A stretch of DNA of 64,000 nt from Suipraeoptans intestinalis (GTDB taxonomy: Bacteria > Bacillota > Clostridia > Lachnospirales > Lachnospiraceae): NCBI RefSeq assembly GCF_009696485.1, contig NZ_VULY01000018.1, forward strand, positions 755,001-819,000, written 5' to 3'. Position numbers and translations under genes: made by a program. The notes under the pieces were generated by a model that saw only the letters and a list, made by a program, of their open reading frames with translations, was not told the origin of the DNA and made no database searches. Shown here piece by piece: positions 60,470 through 64,000 of this stretch. The stretch's first letter is position 1. Each line of letters starts with the position of its first letter.

Positions 60470-61620
60470 TATCCTTCTCTCCTTCTTGGCGGTTTTGGTC
60501 CTAAAAACTGATAGAAATAGGTTTTCAGCATCCCATTGTAAATTTTTCTATTTTTGTCTGCCTTTCTCCCGAAATATTGCTCCGCTTCCTCATAAGAAGT
60601 GATCATATAGGTGGACCAGGTGGGCATCTCTTTCATCCGTTCCCCTAAAGTCCTGTACAGCGCCGGAAGATCTTTCTTTTCCTCCAGCCTTTCTCCATAG
60701 GGCGGATTGGTAATGACGAACCCGTATTTTCCCGAATGACTCAGCCTGGATACTTCCCTTTCCTGAAAGTGGATATATTCCTCCACACCTGCTTCTGCAG
60801 CGTTGTTTCTGGCCACCCGAACCACCTGTGGATCTGCATCATACCCCTGAATATCCATTTCCACCTGCTGCCGGATCCCGTCATGCGCCTCGTCGATCGT
60901 CCGATACCAGGCCTGCCGGGGAATCAGGTTGTCCCACTCTTCCGATAAAAATGACCGATTCATACCCGGTGCGATATTTGCGCCGATCATCGCTGCTTCA
61001 ATGGGAAATGTCCCGCTGCCGCAAAAAGGATCCACCAGGATCCGGTCTTTTCTCCAGGGAGTCAGAAGGATCAGGGCTGCTGCCAGCGTTTCTGTGATGG
61101 GCGCTTTTCCCGCTATCGCCCGGTATCCTCGCTTATGCAAAGAGGCTCCGGAGGTCTCGATCCCCACCGTCACCACATCTTTTTTCAGAAAGACACGCAC
61201 CGGATAAGAGCTGCCGTCTTCCTGAAACCAGTCGATCCCGTATTTGGCCTGCAGCCGCTTTACCATGGCCTTCTTCATGATCGACTGGATATCCGAAGGG
61301 CTAAACAGTTTGCTTTTTACAGAAGCAGCCTTGGCTACCCAGAATTTCCCGTCTTTGGGAATATAATTTTCCCAGGGAATTTCCCTCGTTTTTTCAAACA
61401 GCTCTTCAAAGGTAGTGGCACGAAAGCTTCCCACCTTCCATAAGATCCTTTCTGCCGTTCTCAGAAACACATTGGCCCGGCAAACCGCCTCCACATCTCC
61501 GCAAAATGTAACTCTGCCGTCCTCCACCTCCGTGATCTCATATCCCAGATCCACAATCTCTTTTTTCAGCACCGACTCCAGGCCAAAGTGGCAGGGTGCG
61601 ATCAGTTCTATCCTATTCAT
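60469..61620 (-). CDS. THUMP-domain RNA methyltransferase (RlmL/YpsC family)
   Basis: 383-residue SAM-dependent methyltransferase. An N-terminal ferredoxin-like region plus THUMP domain (residues about 45-155) binds RNA. The catalytic domain has VDPFCGSGTFPIEAAM near residue 195, an acidic loop GYDADPQVVRVARNNAAEAG near residue 258 and the N6/N2-methylase motif ITNPPYGERL near residue 300. Relatives (YpsC, N-terminal half of RlmL) methylate guanosine N2 of 23S rRNA. First gene of the rdgB-yfcE run. Confidence 0.92.
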   Translation of the reverse strand: MNRIELIAPCHFGLESVLKKEIVDLGYEITEVEDGRVTFCGDVEAVCRANVFLRTAERILWKVGSFRATTFEELFEKTREIPWENYIPKDGKFWVAKAASVKSKLFSPSDIQSIMKKAMVKRLQAKYGIDWFQEDGSSYPVRVFLKKDVVTVGIETSGASLHKRGYRAIAGKAPITETLAAALILLTPWRKDRILVDPFCGSGTFPIEAAMIGANIAPGMNRSFLSEEWDNLIPRQAWYRTIDEAHDGIRQQVEMDIQGYDADPQVVRVARNNAAEAGVEEYIHFQEREVSRLSHSGKYGFVITNPPYGERLEEKKDLPALYRTLGERMKEMPTWSTYMITSYEEAEQYFGRKADKNRKIYNGMLKTYFYQFLGPKPPRRREG

Positions 61621-61706
61621 GCTTCTCCCTATTCTGCACTTTTCTCCCTTGAAAAATGCTCTTTCTGTTTTTTAACTTTTTCTTAATATTTTTTTACTTT
61701 TTCTGC

Positions 61707-61735
61707 TTGCTTTTTCAATTCCTCTATATTATACT
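61707..61735 (+). promoter_or_regulatory. Candidate promoter in the intergenic region
   Basis: TTGCTT (61707-61712), 17 bases, TATACT (61730-61735) on the plus strand, pointing into two hairpins rather than into a gene. Confidence 0.45.
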
Positions 61736-61741
61736 GAGTCT

Positions 61742-61822
61742 TGTAGGAAGGATACTTCCTACACCCCTTATTAATTATTTATACTCCCCTCAAAAGACCG
61801 ATGGCTCCCCCATCGGTCTTTT
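61742..61822 (+). ncRNA. Candidate small RNA with two hairpins
   Basis: From the expected start just after the plus-strand promoter, an approximately 80-base transcript would form a perfect 9-base 5' hairpin TGTAGGAAG-GATA-CTTCCTACA, a single-stranded AT-rich middle, and a 3' intrinsic terminator (AAAAGACCGATG ... CATCGGTCTTTT, 61792-61822). There is no coding frame. The terminator is symmetric and may also serve the minus-strand DUF1700 gene, so the RNA is a hypothesis. Confidence 0.35.
61792..61822. terminator. Symmetric intrinsic terminator
   Basis: Arms AAAAGACCGATG/CATCGGTCTTTT (12 pairs) with a 7-base loop, U-run on either strand. It terminates the candidate small RNA or residual minus-strand transcripts. 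Confidence 0.75.
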
Positions 61823-61918
61823 ACTGATCTGACGGATTCTGTTTCAGGCTCCAAAGCAGCCTTTTTTCAGGTATCTTTCCTGCCGCTTCACTTTTCGATC
61901 CCGCTTCTCAAAAAGATC

Positions 61919-61937
61919 CGGCGCCTCACAGGGCGCC
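61919..61937 (-). terminator. Terminator of the DUF1700-type gene
   Basis: GGCGCC-CTGTGA-GGCGCC stem on the minus strand followed by GGATCTTTTT, starting seven bases after the stop codon. Confidence 0.55.
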
Positions 61938-61943
61938 TTTTTG

Positions 61944-62390
61944 TCAGGATCGGCCGGCAAAGATCCGCACGATCACCACGATCGCAAGGATGGGAAGCAG
62001 AATCGGAAGCAAGGTACTGATGATCCCCGCGATCAAAGCTCCGATTGCAATCACAGCCAGAATCCCTATCACCAGCCACAAAATACAGCCCCAGCGCCCT
62101 GTGTTGATCTGGACAGAGCTACCTCTGGATTCTGTTCTTTCTTCTTCGTAATCCGCTCTGTGCTGCGGGCTTCGGGGCTCCTGGGAGCCCGTCTCTGCCA
62201 TATCCGAAATGGTCCTTGCAATCGCCCAGGGATCCCCCAGCTCTTCCAACACTTCTTCCTCTGTCCGGCCTTTCTTTACCTCTTCACCAATATATTCCTC
62301 GTAGTATTTCAGATTTTCACGTATCACAGAAGGCTCCACCTCATTGACCAGCGCCTCCTCCAGTCTGCGTAAAAATTCGTGTTTTGTCAT
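61944..62390 (-). CDS. DUF1700 (HAAS-domain) membrane protein
   Basis: 148 residues. An N-terminal HAAS-type helical domain (EFLRRLEEAL ... EENLKYYEEYIGEEVKKGRTEEEVLEELGDP-like pattern, residues 4-60) precedes an acidic linker and two C-terminal hydrophobic helices (about 100-145, WLVIGILAVIAIGALIAG and LLPILLPILAIVVIV). HAAS domains often work with PadR-type regulators or stress signalling at the membrane, but no such partner is visible here. It follows the glutamine synthetase gene by about 30 bases. Confidence 0.88.
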   Translation of the reverse strand: MTKHEFLRRLEEALVNEVEPSVIRENLKYYEEYIGEEVKKGRTEEEVLEELGDPWAIARTISDMAETGSQEPRSPQHRADYEEERTESRGSSVQINTGRWGCILWLVIGILAVIAIGALIAGIISTLLPILLPILAIVVIVRIFAGRS

Positions 62391-62420
62391 GAATTCCTGC
62401 TCTCCCTTTCTATCTGTCCT

Positions 62421-64000
62421 TTACACTTCAAACATCAGATCTCCATAAGACGGCATTGGCCACACCTCTTTATCCACCAGCATCTCCAGCTGATCCACCG
62501 GTCTGCGGAGTCTTTCCATAGCCGGAACCACTTTTTCATAACAATACCTGGCTCTGATCTCACTTTTTGCTTCCTTCGCCGCCTCTTCCGATACTTCCCG
62601 GAGAACCTTCAGGGCATCCTTTGTCTGCTTCAGCAAAGCGGACACCTCCGTCAGAAGCTCTGCCTGTACCTGATGATCCGCGCCAGCCTCCCTTACAGCC
62701 AGCACCGTATCCGCCAGCACTTTGGTGTAGCCCACCACCGCCGGAAGGATCTGCTTGCTTGCCATATTGATCATGACCTGCGCCTCTATATTGATCGCCT
62801 TCGCATAATTTTCGTACTTGATCTCTCCTCTGGATTCCAGCTCTGTCCGGGTAAACACTCCGAATTTTTCAAACATGGCCACCGTCTTTTCAGAGGTCAA
62901 GGCCGGGATGGCATCCACCATACATCTCAGATTGGACAGCCCGCGCCGCTGCGCTTCCTCCACCCACTCCTGCGAATACCCGTTGCCGCTGAATACGATC
63001 CTCTGATGCCTGGTGGCGTATTCCTTGATCAGATCATGCACCGCCAGATCAAAGTCCTCTGCCTGTTCCAGTACATCACACGCTTCTGCAAAAGCCTCCG
63101 CCACAATGGTATTGATCACCACGTTAGCCCCTGCCACGGAATCTCTGGAGCCTACCATACGGAACTCAAACTTGTTGCCTGTAAAAGCGAACGGAGAAGT
63201 GCGGTTTCTGTCCGTTGCATCCTTTGCAAAATCCGGCAGTGTACGCACTCCCGTATGCATTTTCCCCTTATCCAGACTGTGGGTCGCTTCTCCCGTACTG
63301 ATCAGCTGTTCCATCACGTCCTCCAGCTGCTCTCCCAGAAAGACGGAAATGATCGCCGGAGGCGCCTCATCCGCTCCCAGCCTCTGATCGTTTCCCGGAT
63401 TGGCTGCCGATTCCCGCAAAAGATCTGCATGCTCGTCCACCGCCTTCAAAATACAGGTCAGTACCAGCAAAAACTGGATGTTTTCATGCGGTGTACTTCC
63501 CGGTTCCAGAAGATTTCTGCCGTCATCCGTGGTCAGAGACCAGTTGTCATGTTTCCCGGAACCGTTGACTCCTGCAAACGGCTTTTCATGAAGCAGACAT
63601 TTCAGCCCGTGTCTTCCGGCAATCCGCTTCAAGGTCTGCATAATGATGTGATTGTGATCCACTGCGACGTTCGCCACTTCAAAGATGGGAGCCAGCTCGT
63701 GCTGTGCCGGCGCCACCTCATTGTGCTGTGTCTTGGAAGTAACGCCCATTTTCCACAGCTCCTCGTTAACATCTTTCATAAATCCGGCCACCCTCTGGCG
63801 GATGGTCCCGAAATAATGATCATCCATCTCCTGTCCCTTGGGGGGCATTGCCCCAAACAGGGTACGTCCGGCATAGATCAGATCCTTTCTTTCCCGGAAT
63901 TTGCCGGCATCGATCAGAAAATATTCCTGCTCGATTCCCACGGAAGGTCTCACCCGCTTGGACTGAGTATTGCCAAACAACCGGATCAGACGCATGGCCT
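62421..64000 (-). CDS. glnN: Glutamine synthetase type III (N-terminus beyond window)
   Basis: Makes glutamine from glutamate, ammonia and ATP. Over 525 C-terminal residues of a roughly 700-residue GSIII are visible; the frame stays open past the window end, so the ATG at 63993-63995 is an internal methionine (QAMRLIRLFGN context). Signatures: VGIEQEYFLID, TSKTQHNEVAPAQHELAP, NHIIMQTLKRIAGRHGLKCLLHEKPFAGVNGSGKH and a long C-terminal helical extension ending WPMPSYGDLMFEV. Type III enzymes are common in Bacteroidetes and gut Clostridia. It could help assimilate the ammonia released by ureide breakdown, though it is a core gene in its own right. Confidence 0.95.
   Translation of the reverse strand, partial: AMRLIRLFGNTQSKRVRPSVGIEQEYFLIDAGKFRERKDLIYAGRTLFGAMPPKGQEMDDHYFGTIRQRVAGFMKDVNEELWKMGVTSKTQHNEVAPAQHELAPIFEVANVAVDHNHIIMQTLKRIAGRHGLKCLLHEKPFAGVNGSGKHDNWSLTTDDGRNLLEPGSTPHENIQFLLVLTCILKAVDEHADLLRESAANPGNDQRLGADEAPPAIISVFLGEQLEDVMEQLISTGEATHSLDKGKMHTGVRTLPDFAKDATDRNRTSPFAFTGNKFEFRMVGSRDSVAGANVVINTIVAEAFAEACDVLEQAEDFDLAVHDLIKEYATRHQRIVFSGNGYSQEWVEEAQRRGLSNLRCMVDAIPALTSEKTVAMFEKFGVFTRTELESRGEIKYENYAKAINIEAQVMINMASKQILPAVVGYTKVLADTVLAVREAGADHQVQAELLTEVSALLKQTKDALKVLREVSEEAAKEAKSEIRARYCYEKVVPAMERLRRPVDQLEMLVDKEVWPMPSYGDLMFEV

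Overview
The window looks like a chromosomal segment of a strictly anaerobic gut Firmicute, most likely family Lachnospiraceae (Blautia/Mediterraneibacter-like). The grounds are strong AGGAGG-type ribosome sites, TTGACA/TATAAT promoters, a type III glutamine synthetase, a sortase-type surface protein with a PKTG motif, a choline-binding-type repeat protein, and a coenzyme-B12-independent (glycyl radical) propanediol microcompartment. No plasmid, prophage or CRISPR signature was seen. Almost all genes lie on the minus strand.

Region 1 (1-11845), sugar uptake and sensing. A ribose-type ABC transporter (ATPase, permease, truncated lipoprotein) follows an operon of an AraC-type response regulator, a YesM-type histidine kinase and a membrane-anchored sugar-binding protein. 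The three sensing genes are joined by 4-base ATGA overlaps. Next come a rhamnulokinase-family kinase and L-fucose isomerase (operon fucI to kinase), and a divergent AraC regulator.

Region 2 (11865-25000), a fucose/propanediol bacterial microcompartment (BMC). It encodes a DeoR regulator, seven BMC-domain shell proteins including PduT- and PduU-like ones, an EutN/PduN vertex protein, PduS-like and PduL-like proteins, an alcohol dehydrogenase, CoA-acylating aldehyde dehydrogenase, a GlcG-like protein, fuculose-phosphate aldolase, a glycyl radical diol dehydratase and its activase. Together these take L-fucose to lactaldehyde and then, via 1,2-propanediol, to propanol and propionyl-phosphate. 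Propionate kinase and an obvious separate lactaldehyde reductase are not in the window. Two consensus promoters carry the same TATGTTG-type repeats and define two transcription units.

Region 3 (25176-30762): a HAD phosphatase, a YbaK deacylase, tRNA-Leu, a cell-wall-anchored surface protein with an internal duplication, and an unusual XRE-GntR-FCD regulator.

Region 4 (30820-55248), a large anaerobic ureide locus. It holds two allantoate-amidohydrolase-type enzymes, two allantoinase/hydantoinase-type enzymes each paired with an NCS1 permease, AllE, AllD, a 1002-residue AllF-AllG fusion, AllH (DUF2877), carbamate kinase, an LctP-family permease with a small membrane partner, and a PucR regulator. 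The genes describe allantoin to allantoate to ureidoglycine to ureidoglycolate to oxalurate, then phosphorolysis to oxamate and carbamoyl phosphate, with ATP made by carbamate kinase. Beside it is a second module (AllC-like hydrolase, DAO-family flavoenzyme, EtfB, EtfA) that may serve a hydantoin or N-methylhydantoin type substrate. Here etfA is broken by one missing G in a GGGG run.

Region 5 (55500-64000), core-type genes: a remnant XRE gene, an eight-tRNA cluster with clear promoters and terminators, a repeat surface protein, YfcE, RdgB, an RlmL-like methyltransferase, a possible small RNA, a DUF1700 protein and a partial glutamine synthetase III.
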